Below are positions 44,038-57,440 of a stretch of 64,000 bases of DNA, one piece after another. Each line of letters opens with the position of its first letter. Position 1 is the first letter of the stretch. A model generated the notes under the pieces. It was not told the DNA's origin and ran no database searches. It saw nothing but the letters and a program-made list of their open reading frames with translations. Both the position numbers and the translations under genes were made by a program. This DNA is from Carnegiea gigantea (taxonomy: Eukaryota; Streptophyta; Magnoliopsida; Caryophyllales; Cactaceae), in assembly GCA_029747015.1 (NCBI GenBank), contig JAKOGI010000055.1, positions 906,501 to 970,500 on the forward strand. Reading direction: 5' to 3'.

Positions 44038-45113
44038 GTTATCGGGTAAAAGCTAGTTTAGCCTTAGGGGGAACCCAGGCCGACCTCTGCGGACCCTCGC
44101 TACTAGAGTGGTTGCTTTCAGTGGTGATTCAAAGAGGGACATCCAGGTACGTGGCTGGGACTTAAAAGGAGTGAATACAATTAATTTTCCAGTTCAACAA
44201 ATTATATCATATAGGCATTTATGCATTATATGCTCATGCTTGGTAAACATCAAAATTTATTGAGTGCCCTCAGTAAAGGACGCCCAGGTCTGCCCTTCTG
44301 CCCCCTAAATCATGTGGAATTCCTTGTTATAACTCACCTTTCCCACTCAATCATGACACTACATCTACGGAGACCACTGGTCACTAAGACCATTGACTCT
44401 ACCGCGCATCCCTCTTTGACCCTTAATTTATTATCTAACCTCATATGTGTCATTGCCATAAATGAATGCTAAGTGCTCTTTTTGTCCTTCCCTCTATTAA
44501 GAGAGTCTTTATGAAAATAAATTATTATCCCATGTAGTCTTACCAAGACCCAAAACCTTACCAGGAATGCAAGAGTGTCCTAACTACTAACCTATGGACA
44601 ACACTCAGCAACAGTCAAACTTCTGCAGTAATGGTCGGAATCCTACCCCAGTGGTCCTAACAGGATGTTGTTGCAACCTAGCGATCCTATCTTTCACATT
44701 CCTAGTGGCTAATAGGACACTAGTGGTGTTACAACATCATGTCATTAGCATCATGCTTCCTTTAGCCTACGTGGTCTTTCTAGTCCCCCAGGGGTTGGGC
44801 CCTGGCCATGCAGTAGTCTTAGGGTTTGGTTTAGGGTCTCGATCCTTTCATTTTCCCCTCTTACCTTGTCAAAATAGTGTTTAATGACACCTCTTCCCCC
44901 TTTATCTACCTTTCTTCAAAAAAGAAAAAGAAATTATTTCCCTTTCCTAAAGTCTCAAATTTTATAGCTTTTAGAGGCAAAACTAACCCTTGGAGAACAG
45001 TCCATTAAAGTTGTTTCGTAAAATCACTGTCCAAGAGCTGTGAAAATCTAGATCCAGACTTAATGGTAGGAAATAAGTAAAATAATAACCAACATCATTA
45101 AGAAAAAGTTGAT
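44038..45113. other. Unassigned repeat debris left of element A2
   Basis: It is the copy of 1665-2741. The open frame of copy 1 survives only from 44594 to 44884; the lead-in part has changed, which argues against a real gene. Confidence 0.5.
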
Positions 45114-45118
45114 GCTAC

Positions 45119-46396
45119 TGATAAGTGCTTAATATGTACAACTTTTTAGGGCTATTTTGCCTCATTTTTTGGAGAATTTTATGTTTAATGATGTTGTTTA
45201 CTCTCTTATTCTCGATTTATGCTTGGGTGTAGTTGTTTTATGTGTTTTGTAAGATTTTTAGCCTTTTCTCTCAGCATTTGCCCTTTAATGGCTATGTTTT
45301 AACCTCCCCCATGGTCATTGATGTGTTGCTACACCTGTAGAGCAAGAAAAGAGCAAGAAACTGGTTCTAATACAGATGATGCCACAGACCGTGGTGGATG
45401 CCACGGACCGTGCTAGGCTGGTAACTGCTGCCTCTTCGTTTTCCCTTGACTGTGTGGCTGAGATCGACTTGAATTTCCTATAAATAGCGATGTTCAGCAG
45501 CGAAGAAGAAAGATCCCTAGCGAGCAAACCAAGTAGAGTTAGCCTAGTGAAGATTAGTTTAGTTTATTTTCTCTCAAATTTTGTTCTTTAGTTTTCTTTT
45601 TGCTTTTGTGTGAGTTTGGAGTATTAGACTTTTGATCCTAAGGTGGTTCTGTAGCCCTTGGTGAAGGCCATCTCAGTCGAGCACCTTCTGCTCAGATTTC
45701 GCCGATCTTTGGTTAGTTTGTTTATCTCTTATCATATCTGAGTAGTTTTCTTAGTCTAGGAATCTATTAGTTTTTGAAAGTGTATTGGATCATATTTTAG
45801 TTTATTCAATTGTGCTTATTTTCATGATTGGTTTGATTTTATTCTATCAAGCGTGTGATGTGTTGTGAGTTGATTTTTGGCCAAAATTTACTTGCACACT
45901 TGAAACAATCGAGTGAACATTCAAAAAACAACATTTGGTTGTTGGACTACTTGAATAGACTTAGCATAACTTTGTCTCGAAAGAGAGATTTATATGTTAG
46001 GATGGCTAGTAAGTAATCCAAGACTTTAAACTTAGATTAAGTCAAATTAGTTTGAAAGAACGATGTTTGCTTAGTTTTAGCAAATTTGATTGATTTTGAA
46101 AGAATAGATCAAGTTTCTAGACAAGATTACAATTCCTCGGAATTAACCAATCAAAGAATAGCACATGTTTATTAATTTTCATCCAATTCTCTTCCATAAC
46201 TGCAAAATTTCCTAGACGTTTTTTTCTTATTGATTTAGACGAGTTCATTTGCAGTAGTTAATCGAAACCACTTGAAATAGAGTTTTATTTAGCATATTTT
46301 GGCAAGACTAGGCTAGATAGATTACTTTAGTCCCTGAGGAACGATATCTTTTATCTATACTATGACTACCCGTGCGCTTGCAGCACGTAGTGGTCA
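45119..46396 (+). repeat. 5' LTR of A2
   Basis: It begins TGATAAGTGC and ends GTAGTGGTCA. TATAAATA is at 45479-45486. It has the two 19-bp palindrome units of A1's 5' LTR, the second with a G-to-C change. Confidence 0.92.
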
Positions 46397-46402
46397 AGTC
46401 TT

Positions 46403-46420
46403 TAGCATCGTTACTGGGGA
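46403..46420 (+). other. Primer binding site of A2
   Basis: It is identical to the A1 site (TAGCATCGTTACTGGGGA), with the same five transitions from the standard tRNA-Asp type, so those arose before the duplication or were present in the active element. Confidence 0.8.
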
Positions 46421-46564
46421 CTAAATTGCTAACTATTGAGTACTGTCGCATGAACGTGACTAAGCATTTTAATGTTTTGTTTTGTTTTCTTGTTATTTTG
46501 CATTTTCCAGTTTAATTGCACTGGTAGTGTTGGTGAAAGTGCTTGCAGGAATTTTTCCTAGTTT

Positions 46565-47930
46565 ATGCAAAGTCTGATTTTGTACAAGCCCGATCTAGAG
46601 ATTAAGAGGACTTTTCACTTAAGGAAGAAAAAGCGAAGGATCAAAGAGCAAAGGCATGAGGCAAGAAGGAATTCAAACATGGTAAGTGAAGAAAGAAGGA
46701 CCCTTTGAGATTTTGTTACTCCTGGAGTCCAAGGGATCGCCTCAGGCATAGCTCGGCCTGCTGTGGATGCCAATAACTTCGAGCTCAAGCCAGCGCTTAT
46801 TTCCATGGTGCAGCAATCTCAGTTTGGTGGAACTCCTTTGGAAGACCCGAATCTACACCTCTCGGTATTTTTAGAGGTATGCGATACGCTAAAGTTGTAC
46901 GGAGTGTCCAGTGATGCAATTCGCCTGCGCTTATTTCCTTTCTCATTAAGGGATAAGGCGAGGGCCTGGTTGCACTCTTTGCCGTTTGGTTGCATAACTA
47001 CTTGAGATGAGTTGACAGGAGCTTTCCTCGTCAAATTCTTCCGTCCGAGCAAGACACCGAGCCTAAGAAATCAAATCACCAATTTTCTGCAGAAAGAGGA
47101 TGAGACGCTCTATGAAGCCTAAAAGCATTTTAAAGATCTACTGCATTTGTGCGCCCATCATGGTCTTTAGCGCAGGATGATTATCCAAGCCTTTTAAACG
47201 GTGTGACCCAAGCTGTGAGGTTCACTATTGATACGGCGCCAGGAGGAACTCTAATGAGTAAGACTGAGGATGAAGCCTATAACCTTATCGAGGAGATGGC
47301 GCTTAATAACTTTCAATGGTCCACTGAACCAGCCCAACCCAGGCGGGTTAGAGGTAAGCTTGAAGTTGATGCTTTTACTTTACTTTTTGCTAAAGCAGAT
47401 GCCATAACTAAAAGACTGGACCAAATGAAAGTTAATGCTGTGAACTCAAGTGCCCCTTCCCCTTGTGAAATTTGTGGTTCAATTGAGCATATATCTTAGA
47501 ATTGTCATGTTCCGAGTCCTTTTTCCCAAGACCCTAATAAAGTTAATTATGTTCAAAATTTCAATCCGAGACCGACCAATGACCCTTACTCTAATACCTA
47601 TATTATGGGTTGGAATAATCATCCGAATCATTCTTATAGGTCGAATCCAAACACTATGAACATGCCCCTTATGAATGCTAGAGTATCCCCTGGTTTTCAA
47701 AAACCCCCATTCCCTTCTTAGATGCCCCAAAAGTCAAATTTTGAGCTAATGATGAAAAACATTCTTATGGCACAACAGAAATAGGATGAGTACATTAAGC
47801 AATTAACCTGAAAGGTTAAGGTGCTTACGACTCACAATAGGATGTTAGAGACCTAAATCGCCCAAAAAGCTGCTTTTTCATTGACGCCTTCAGATAAACT
47901 ACCTAGCAAACCTGAGTTTAACCCAAGCCA
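46565..47930 (+). pseudogene. gag: gag of A2 (broken)
   Basis: Same domains as in A1 from ATG 46565: basic start, gag core (about 46763-47195) and zinc knuckle at 47464-47505. Here the knuckle's His-bearing stretch has a TAG stop where A1 reads His (CTCATAAT against CTTAGAAT), so the last Cys would not be made. The Trp-to-TGA stop near 47003 and the one-base loss near 47195 are shared with A1. The AATGC run is three-fold, so the frame passes correctly into the linker, unlike A1. Confidence 0.87.
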
Positions 47931-48725
47931 GCAATGCAATGCAATGCTTCTACAAGGAGGAAAACAACTAGAGGAACCTAAGGAAATTACCAGCGATGAA
48001 TCTTTGCAAGATAGGAATGAGCATGTCGAGAATGTTGTGAAAGAAATATCCTCACCTTCTAAGGGAATAATTGATAATGTCGCACATAGGCCTAACGAGA
48101 TTCCTAAGGACCCTAAGATCATTTCCCCAAAGCCCTACACACCACCTTTACCATTTCCTCAAAGGATGGCTAAGGCGAAACTTGATATGTAATTTGGAAA
48201 GTTTTTAGACGTCCTTAAGAAACTCCATTTTTGATTAAGTTAAAGGATCCCAACAGTTTTTTAATTCCCTGCCTGATAGGGAACGTGCCTATAGACCGTG
48301 CTTTGTGGGATTTAGGGTCAAGCGTAACCTTGACGCCCCTTTCTCTGTATGAAAAATTGGAATTAAGAGAGTTAAGACCAACTACTATCTCCTTGCACTT
48401 AGCGGACTGTTCTGTAAAATACCCTGTGGGTATTTTGGAGGATGTCCCAATAAAAGTCGGGGATTTATACGTACCAATAGACTTTATGATTCTGAAAATA
48501 GAAGAAGATACACGGACCCCAATCATTCTTGGGAGGCCATTCTTGGTGACCGCAGGGTGCCGCGTCGATGTGAAAAATGGTGCACTAACCTTTGATGTGG
48601 GTGATGTTTATATAGAATTTAATTTATTGGAAGTTGCTAAGTTTCCTTCTATTTCTGATGAATGTAATAAGATTGATATGGTTGATAGTTTAATACAAGA
48701 AACTGCATCTAACATTAATTCTAAT
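47881..48725 (+). pseudogene. pro: Linker and aspartic protease of A2
   Basis: The linker (47881-48190) ends at a stop where Met-Gln continues in A1. The protease frame 48231-49235 is open for 334 codons and has an intact Asp-Leu-Gly-Ser-Ser active-site block (Asp at 48309-48311, Gly at 48315-48317). It lacks the one-base deletion that breaks A1 near 6181. This is the best-kept protease in the window, but its N-terminal join to gag is lost. Confidence 0.83.
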
Positions 48726-48739
48726 GATCCACTTAAGCA

Positions 48740-50445
48740 CTTGATGTTGAATAATAGCACTACTGAGGATGAAAACCCCGAAGTAGCCGAGAATACTCAA
48801 TTGCTAGAAGCCTCTCCACCAATTCCGCCTTTCTCTACTAAGGTGGAATTATTGCAAGATGGAAGTAAGCCCTTGTCTGATTGGGCAAAAGCTCCTGAGG
48901 TAGAGTTAAAGCCTCTCCTTTTATCACTGAGGCATGAATTTCTTAAACCGAAACCTACCTATTCTATGATTGCGAATGCAAATTTGAATGCTACCCAAAT
49001 TGACTCTTTGCTTAGAGTGCTTAGGAAGCATCGTAAAGCCATAGGATGCACCCTGGATGACTTAAAAGGGATTTATCCTTCCTTATGTATGCATCAGATC
49101 TTAATGGAGGACGACCATAAGCCATTAATTGAACACCAAAGAAGATTAAGCCCTAGCATGCAAGAAGTCGTTAAAAAGAAAATTTTGCAGTTGTTTAAAG
49201 CCGCCATTGTCTACCCTATCTCAGATAGTGCGTGAGTAAGTTCGGTCCATGTTATGCCTAAGAAAGGAGGGATGACTATTGTTAAAAATGAGAATAATGA
49301 GCTAATCCCTACTAGGACTGTTACAGGATGGCGTATGTGTATCAACTATCAAAAATTGAATAAGGCCACCCGTAAAGACCATTTTTTCCTTCCCTTTATT
49401 GACTAAATGCTTGAACGATTGGCAAAGAATTTATATTTTTGCTACTTAGATCGATATTCTGGATTCTTTCAAATCCTTATCCACCCAAATGACCAAGAAA
49501 AGACTACTTTTACATGTCCATATGGCACATATGCTTATAAACAAATGCCATTCAAGTTATGTAATGCCCCTGTGATGTTTCAACGTTGCATGATGGCTAT
49601 CCTTTCAGATTTTATTGAGGACATAATGGAGGTCTTTATGGATGACTTTTTTGTGCATGATACAACGTATGACCATTGCTTGGACAACTTATCTAAGGTT
49701 TTGCAAACATGTGAAGATGTGAATTTGGTCTTGAATTGGGAGAAATCTCATTTTATAGTGCAAAAGGGAGTTGTCCTTAGTCATGTTGTTTCTAACAAAG
49801 GCATTGAAGTTGACAAAGCAAAGGTGGAGGTGATTGAGAAATTGTCGCCACCAGCCTCTGTTAAAGGTCTGAGAAGTTTTCTTGGATATGTCGATTTTTA
49901 CCGATAGTTCATAAAAGCTTTTTCAAAGATTGCAAAACCTCTCACCCAATTGCTTGTTAAGGATATGCCTTTTGAGTTTAATGAAGAATGCTTGAGTGCT
50001 TTTCATAGATTAGAAGAGGTGTTAATCACCATCCCCGTAATCCAAGCTCCAGACTGGGAGCTGCCTTTTGAAATAATCTGTGATGCAAGTGACTATATCG
50101 TAGGGGCTGTTTTAGGTTAGCGAAAGGACAATAAGCCATATGCCATACACTATAGAAGCCGTACTCTTGTTGAGGCGTAAGTCAATTATGCCTCGACCGA
50201 AAATAAGTTCTTGGCAGTTGTCTTTGTCTTAGAAAAATTTCGCTCCTATTTGATCAATTCTAAGGTCATCATTTTTACGAATCATGCAACTTTGAAACAT
50301 TCAATGAAGAAATCTGATTCCAAACCTCGACTCATCTGGTGGGTCCTCCTCCTTTAAGAGTTTGATTTAAAAATCAAAGACAAGGCAGAATTGGCAAATG
50401 TGGTTGCCGATCATTTATCTCGTTTAGGCCCAAAGGCCATTCCTA
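48740..50445 (+). pseudogene. pol: Reverse transcriptase and RNase H of A2 (broken)
   Basis: The frame continues from the protease without a break to a stop at 49233, then from 49407 to a stop at 49905, where a Trp codon became TAG (this stop is not in A1). The Phe-Met-Asp-Asp box at 49635-49646 is intact. RNase H at about 50060-50430 has further stops at Gln-type codons. Domain order and wording are those of A1. Confidence 0.88.
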
Positions 50446-50449
50446 GTGA

Positions 50450-51760
50450 TGAGATTCCTATTGATGATTCTTTCCCTGATGAGCAGTTATTAGCTATATC
50501 CCAACAAGCTGCTGCATGGTATGTTAACATGGTGAACTTCAAAGTGTGTGGCGTGTTACCTCCAGGATTATCCTACCAACAAATAAAGAAGTTCTTTACA
50601 GATGGCAAATACTATGTATGGGAAGAACCTTTCCTTTATAAGCTATGCGAAGATAGGATTTATAGAAGATGCTTGCCTAAAGAAGAGGTTCGTAGTGTCT
50701 TACACCACTACCATGCTTCAACCTATGGTGGTCACTTTAGACCAGATAAAACCATTGTGAAGGTACTTCAAGCTGGTTTCTATTGACCTACACTCTTTAA
50801 AGACACAAGGAAATTTGTCATGACTTGTGATAGGTGTCAGCGAGCAGGGAACATTTCCAAGATGCATGAAATGCCTCAAAGTGGCATACTCGAAGTAGAG
50901 TTGTTTGATGTTTGGGGGATCGGCTTCATGGGTCCTTTTCATCCTTCCCATAATAACCTTTACATCCCTGTGACGGTTGACTATGTTTCTAAGTGGGTGG
51001 AAGCCATTGCATGCCCTATAGATGATTCCAAAGCTGTCCTTAAATTTCTGAACAAAAATAATTTGACACGATTTGGCACACGAGAGCTCTTCTAAGTGAC
51101 AACAGCACACATTTTTACAACAAGCCTCTTGAGTCATTTTTAAAAAAACGTGGGATATTTCATAAGGTTGCTGCGCCTTATCATCCCCAACACAAGTGGG
51201 TAGGTGGAACTCTTGAATAGAGAATTGAAAAGCATATTAGAAAAAACAGTGGATCGTTCCCATAAAGATTGGTCCTTGAAGCTTGATGATGCTCTTTGGG
51301 CATACAGAACTGCTTATAAGACTCCTCTAGGCATCACACCATACCGATTAGTGTTTGGAAAATCTTGTCACTTACCAGTGGAAATGGGGCATAAGGCCTA
51401 TTGGGCTATAACGACACTTAATTTTGATCTTACAGTGGTCGGAGAATGAAGATTTCTGTAACTAAATGAGCTCAATGAACTAGGGTTGGAGACTTATGAA
51501 AATTCACGTATTTACAAAGAGCGAACTAAGAAATAGCACGACAAACATATCGTGACGAAGTGTTTTGAAAAAGGTGATATGGTCCTCCTATTTAACTCAA
51601 GGTTGAGATTGTTTCCTGGTAAACTGAAATCCCGATGGTCAGGACCATTTACCATTACCAGACTTCAACCTAGTGGAGCAGTGGAGATATGGGGTGAGTC
51701 TGTCAGAACTTTCATAATCAATAGACAATGATTGAAGCAATATCTGGTGGGATAACCAGT
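50450..51760 (+). pseudogene. Integrase of A2 (broken, catalytic Asp lost)
   Basis: The zinc-binding His and Cys residues are present (about 50700-50840). The first catalytic Asp is Gly here (GGC at 50932-50934), so the enzyme would be dead even without stops. The 2-bp frameshift near 51080 and the insertion near 51195 are shared with A1. An extra stop at about 51447 shortens the last open stretch. Confidence 0.85.
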
Positions 51761-53611
51761 TGAAAGCGTCAATGTCCATATGCTCACTGATTCGGTTCAG
51801 CCATAGAAGAAAGGGTTAAGCACAGCAAAGTTTCTGGGTAATTTCTGACCCCATCCTCCTCCACCTCGTTCTCGCTGATCTTGTTTTCTACTACTCCCCT
51901 TCCCTTTTTATTATGACGTGCCCACATTGAGGGCAATGTGTAGTTCAAGCATGGGAGAGTTAGTTATTATATTTGGCATCTGATGCCTGTTTTTATTTGA
52001 TGTGTTTGTTTTTGCTTTGTATATATTTTTAGTGGTAGTTTTTAAAGTTTTTGTTTTAGTTTTGTTTTAGTAGTGCATTTAGTTTTCTTCTAGGTTGCAT
52101 TTTTATTTCTTTCTTTTGTTAGTTTCTTTTGCATTTTGGTTTGCATTGTTTGCCAAAAAAAAACCACACAAAATTAAAAAAAATCCTCCGATGATGATTT
52201 CTATAGATTTGGTAGCTTTCTTTGGTTTAGTTTGATCCTTTGATTCGCCCAGATTGTGCATAAATGTTTGCGAATGAGTTTTTAAAATGAATTCTATGAT
52301 TTAACACATGTTGGATGCGAATTTTTTTTTTTTTTTCCTATGAGACTTTACAAAATTTTGGCTTATCTTTACTAGTGAGCTAGGTTTGTCTTTGGTAGAT
52401 ATCCCGTGAGACTTTGAGCCTTTAGAGACTATTTATCATTATTAGTCTCATATTTCTTTCATGTGTGACTCTTCCTTGACGTCATTTCTCTAGAACTTGC
52501 TTTGATTCTCATTCAAGATTACATTTCGCATATGTATTTAGGCAATATGATTGAGGCATTTTTCTTTCTTTGATTTGTTTAACACCACGGCCAAATAGCC
52601 ACCCTAGTTGTATATTGCATCCCTTGTTAGCCCCTTTGAGCCTATAATCGTTTTTCTTGATTTGAACCGCCTATTTTTAGCTTATGGCCAAATACTTGTC
52701 TTACCCATAAGCCAAGGCTAGAGGAGCGTTACATTCTTTTACGTCAAGTTTGATAGGGCATTAGCAAGATGGACTGTTATTCTCTTTAGTGAATTTTGGT
52801 TGTTTGGTGCAGGTATGTAAACATTTGATAGATCCCTTGTTTTATTGTGTAAAGTTTAGAGAACAGTTCGATTTTAAAGTTTGTCATGGAATTTCCTTGG
52901 CTATTCCTTTTTGACAAAGAGAAAAAGAGAGAGAAAGAAAAAAAGAAATTAGAAGGAAAAAAAGGAAATGAATAAAAAAAAGAAAAAAATTTGAAGAAAG
53001 TGATTGGCCTTGGTTGGAATGTAAGATATTTGTGATTTTCAACTCTATGTCTTTTCATTTTGGGATTTATTTTGATATGGTTCGAGAAGGATGTAGTATG
53101 ATGCATTGGAATTGTTTAAGCTCTTAGTCTTTGACTTTTAGCTCCTCATTTCCAAAAACATTTATCCCCCTCTTACCTTTACTCTAAGCCCCGTTACATC
53201 CCTATAAAACTCCTCAAGATTGTCTAGTGTATTTGCATTTTAGTGGTAGCAAATTTGAGAATCTTGTCAAGCCTATGGTAGATTCTTGTCCAAGGAATGA
53301 GAATTAAGAGAACCTTCATGTATGTACATTGTCAGACACATGAGTGCTGAGTGCCACATAACTATAGTGAGGTTCTACCGGCCTTACTAGTTTCGCTTGT
53401 TTCATATGTTAAATGATTGTATTTGATGCTTTAGGGGAAGATTGGTTCAAGTCTTACATTGTGGTCTATTATAAAATTCTTGAAATTTCATTCCCTATTC
53501 TGCTTATTAATGATTTTTTGTACCTTTTTGGGCTACCTTTGGATCATCTTTGCCAAGAATGTTACCCATGTCTATCCTAAGAAGGTTGTGTATACCATTT
53601 TAGTTTTTGCA
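51761..53611 (+). other. 3' noncoding module of A2
   Basis: Copy of 9386-11233. Small length changes occur in A and T runs, for example a long T run near 52323. No ORF of note. Confidence 0.75.
51923..51959 (+). other. Internal hairpin plus polypurine-like tract, A2
   Basis: CACATTG-AGGG-CAATGTG at 51923-51940 is a perfect 7-bp hairpin. CATGGGAGAG (51950-51959) follows ten bases later. Confidence 0.7.
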
Positions 53612-53650
53612 TTGCTTGAGGACAAGCAACAGTTTAAGCATGGGGGAGTT
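53612..53650 (+). other. Hairpin and 3' polypurine tract of A2
   Basis: TTGCTTG-AGGA-CAAGCAA at 53612-53629, then CATGGGGGAGTT (53639-53650) next to the LTR. Identical to A1. Confidence 0.85.
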
Positions 53651-54905
53651 TGATAAGTGCTTAATATATACATCTTTTTAGGGCTATTTTGCCTCGTTTT
53701 TAGGACAATTTTGTGCTTAATGATGTTGTTTACTCTCCTACTCTCGATTTATGCTTAGATGTAGTTGTTTTATGTGTTTTGCAGGATTTTTAGCCTTTTC
53801 ACCCAGCGTTTGCCCTTTAATAGCTATGTTTTGACCTCCCCCATGGTCATCCTTGAGTTGCTACGCCCTGGAGTAAGAAAAGAGCAAGAAATTAGTTCCG
53901 GCGCAGACCACGGTCGGACTGTGGTAGGCCCGTCACTACTGCTTCTTCATTTTCCCTCGACTGTGTGGCTGAGATCAACTTGAATTTCTTATAAATAGCG
54001 ACATTCAGCAGCGAGGAAGAAAGATCTCTATCAAGCAAAGCAAGTAGAGTTAGCCTAGTGAAGACTAGTTTAGTTTATTTTCTCTTAAATTTTGTTCTTT
54101 AGTTTTGTTTTTGCTTTTTTATGAGTTTAGAGTGTGAGAGTTTTGATCCTAAGGAGGTTCTGAAGCCCTTGGTGAAGGCCATCTTAGTCGAGCCCCTTTC
54201 GCTCAGATTTCACCGATCTTGGTTAGTTTTTTCATCTTTTATCATGCATGAGTAGTTTTCTTAGTCTAGGAATCTAGTAGTTTTTGGAAGTGTATTGGAT
54301 CATGTTTTAGTTTATTCAATTATGCTTATTTTCATGATTGGTTTGATTTTGTTCTATTATGTGTTTGATATGTTGTGAGTTGAGTTTTGGCCAAAATTTA
54401 CTTGCACACTTGAAACAGTCGAGTGAACAATCAAAAGACGACATTTGGTTATTGGACTACTTGAATACACTTAGCATAACTTCGTCTCGAAAGAGAGATT
54501 TATATGTTAGGAGGGCTAGTAAGTAATCGAAGACTTTAAACTCAGATTAAGTCAAATTAATTTGAAAGAACGACGTTTACTTAGTTTAGGCAAATTTGAT
54601 TGATTTTGAAACAATTGATTAAGTTTCTAGACAAGATTACAATTCCTCGGAATTAACCAACCAAAGAATAGCACATGTTTATTAATTTTGATCCAATTCT
54701 CTTCCACAACTGCGAAATTCCTAGACGTTTTTCTCTTATTGATTTGGACGAGTTCATTTGCAGTAGTTAATCGAAACCACTTGAAATAGAGTTTTGTTTA
54801 GCATATTCTGACAGGACTAGGCTCGATAGATTACTTTAGTCCCTAAGGAACGATATCTTTTATCTATACTACAACTATCCGTACGCTTATGGTAGGTAGT
54901 GGTCA
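53651..54905 (+). repeat. 3' LTR of A2
   Basis: It begins TGATAAGTGC and ends GTAGTGGTCA. TATAAATA at 53990-53997. It is closest to the third, partial copy at 63496. Confidence 0.92.
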
Positions 54906-54910
54906 GCTGC

Positions 54911-56240
54911 TAAGAGAATAACAACACTCGTCGATGACACGTTGGGATAAATGCAAAGCCATCTTAAGGCTAAACTAAATGAGTAACAAAAACTCATGAG
55001 TAATCTTATCAAAAAAAAGGGCGACAATGTGAATCTGAAATGAAAGATAGGATGATGTGTGTTCCTTCCGTTCAATTTGTGAATAGAATCCATCATAAAT
55101 GGATCAACAAATTCAAATACTACAGCAGCTCCTCAAGATTTCTCAATTATTTGGGAACCAATCTGTACACCTAACCTTTCACAAACCATCATTGAAAATG
55201 GAAGTTGTTCTAGTGTTTTACCTTCCTAATAACTTAAAGATTTTAGGGTCGGGTAACCCCTCCTCTCATTTGAGGAATTTTGTTAACATTATGAACCTGA
55301 AAGGCATAGATATGACATTAGACCCTCAAATATTCCTTCACACGTTAGGAGAGGCAAGGGATTCCTCTATTCCCTTAACATATACAAGGTTTATACTTGG
55401 GATAGCATAACCAAGGAATTGCTTTCATAACAAGAAAACAACATAGAGGTGCCTACCACACTGATGACCTAGAATTTTCAAAGCAAGATGAAAAGGAAAC
55501 CTTCCCAAACTTCTTGACCCGATGGAGGGCAAAGGACTTTTTGGTCTTAAATGACTTAGTGAAAAAGATCAAGTTCTCATGATCATTGAGGACTTGAGGG
55601 CTAATTGAAATCAACAATTCAAATTCTAGCCACTAAACACAATCATGTAATTGCATGATGACGGGATACTGTAGAGGAAAAAATCTTAAAGGGACCAAAA
55701 AAACCTCTACCCAAACAACAAAAACTCTGTTAAGAATAAGAAAACACCACTGCCTCTAGCGCTAAAATAATGAACGACGCAGAGGCTTTGAAGATGTAGT
55801 GTCTTACTATGTCTTTATCCCACTAGGGATAAAACCAAAGAAACGTGGAAAAGTCTTGAAAGCCAAAGGCTCCTTAAGTCCATCAGGCCCACATCCGATG
55901 TGCGCGGGGATAAAAAGGGGCAAAATATGACAAACATCTATAGCAATTACTATTGTGAGCAAAGTTCATCATATTGATCAATGCATTGCCTTAGAACATG
56001 CAACACATGACATGATAAACTATAGTATCAAAATAAGAGACATTCATACGATAAAGGGGCAATCCCCTTCTAATCACGATCCTTATCATCAGAAAGTGAT
56101 TCAGAGCATGACATACAAGAGGGCTCCTAAGATCCAAATCAAGGCCAAGGTACTAATCAAGGTGAAGGAGATCAAGAAAACCATATTGTACTTAGCCAGA
56201 TTTAATCCTTGTTCTCTTACTCTAAACAAGAATTAAGCAC
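54911..56240 (+). pseudogene. Element E gag relic, copy 2
   Basis: Copy of 12534-13870. The gag-core frame is longer here (55099-55410) because a stop near its start is absent, which shows more of the N-terminal region. A second open stretch is 55955-56236. Still broken by stops between the two. Confidence 0.6.
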
Positions 56241-57440
56241 TGTTTTGGATGGCCTAATTCTAGGAGTTTCCAATACCTCCTATAGGTAAGCTTTACTTTG
56301 TTGAACTCCCTAAGAAGTCCATTTTCAGAGAGGGAACTCAATTTAGCCTATGTCACAGCGATTTTGCTGCATTGGTCTAAAACAGGGAAGGTATGCCGGA
56401 AAGATTTAGTTAACCGGTCTTGAAAGATTAGGTGATCACCACCTAAAATCAAATTTAAGGCCAATACTTTTGCTTGGGATGATAGCCAACATCCTAAGCA
56501 TTTAAGCCACGAAGAGAAATCCAAATCATGATCGGTTCTTCATGGGATTTTAACAGCATTTTGTCAATCATTGCAATTTGGGACTATTCTGGACCCGGTT
56601 CAAGTTTTTAGTTGTTTACCCTACCTAAACCTAATTTAGCTTGATTTTTATATTTGGGAGGATCATGAACATCCCAAGGATTCAAGATATGTGTTAAAAT
56701 CAGTTCTGAATCAAGTGATGGTTTGGGTTTCACCTTGATCAAGTTCAGTGTTCAATTGGGCTCGTTAAGCTGAAATAAACTATTTTGACTTTGCTTAAGG
56801 ATTTCCTTTATCAAAAGGGTTTTCTCACCTACTAGCTTACTTCCCTAGTTTCTTAGGCCTCCAGAAATATTATAATTGCTATCCTTGTAGCTTTGGCTGC
56901 ACACTTGGCCAATTAATCCTTGAAGTGAAAGCCACTTGCCCTCGGATTAGATAGCCGCAAAGTACAACCTGTAACCTACCTTTTGTCTCTCCACATGTAA
57001 GTGGATTATGTAAGGTTAATCAATCATGTTTTAGCCCTTGATTAGTTCTTAATAGATTATATTAGTTACACTCAGGTTTGTAATTAACCTAGGCTAAAAC
57101 TGTTTTGAAAACAGATTAGCTAAACTTGGATTAGCTTAGCCTAGGAGCTAGCTTGCTTGCCTTCTAGCTTAGACATGTATATGCACTTGCCAGCTTGCTT
57201 GTTCAGGGCAGATTACATGAATAAAAAACCTTCATTTTTAAATTTAACTCAAACTCTCTCAAATCCCTCTCTTATCAATCCAAATTGATTGCTTATTTAG
57301 AGTGGTTTCCTTTAATCCAATTCAGGTGATTGGCCTTTATGATTTGGAGGGTGGATTCCTAACCTAGCTTGGGTGGTGGCATAGCCATTATCCTATTTAT
57401 ATTCCCTATTTTAGTTCCAATTCCATTATCGCATCCAAGA
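56241..57440. repeat. LTR-like stretch, copy 2
   Basis: Copy of 13871-15060 with the same features and the same uncertainty about its ends. Confidence 0.3.

Larger units (their letters stand above)
45119..54905 (+). mobile_element. Element A2: second copy of the Athila-like element
   Basis: It is the same insertion as A1, duplicated with its flanks: GCTAC (45114-45118) on the left and GCTGC (54906-54910) on the right, in the same neighbouring sequence. LTRs are 45119-46396 and 53651-54905. A1 and A2 are more alike (about 96-97%) than the two LTRs within either copy, so insertion came well before duplication. Its open stretches are partly longer than in A1, notably 48231-49235. Confidence 0.93.

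Noticed and set aside
29937..44042. Target-site duplication for element C
   Set aside because: Bases before 29939 (TAGTC) and after 44037 (GTTAT) do not match, nor do shifted versions.
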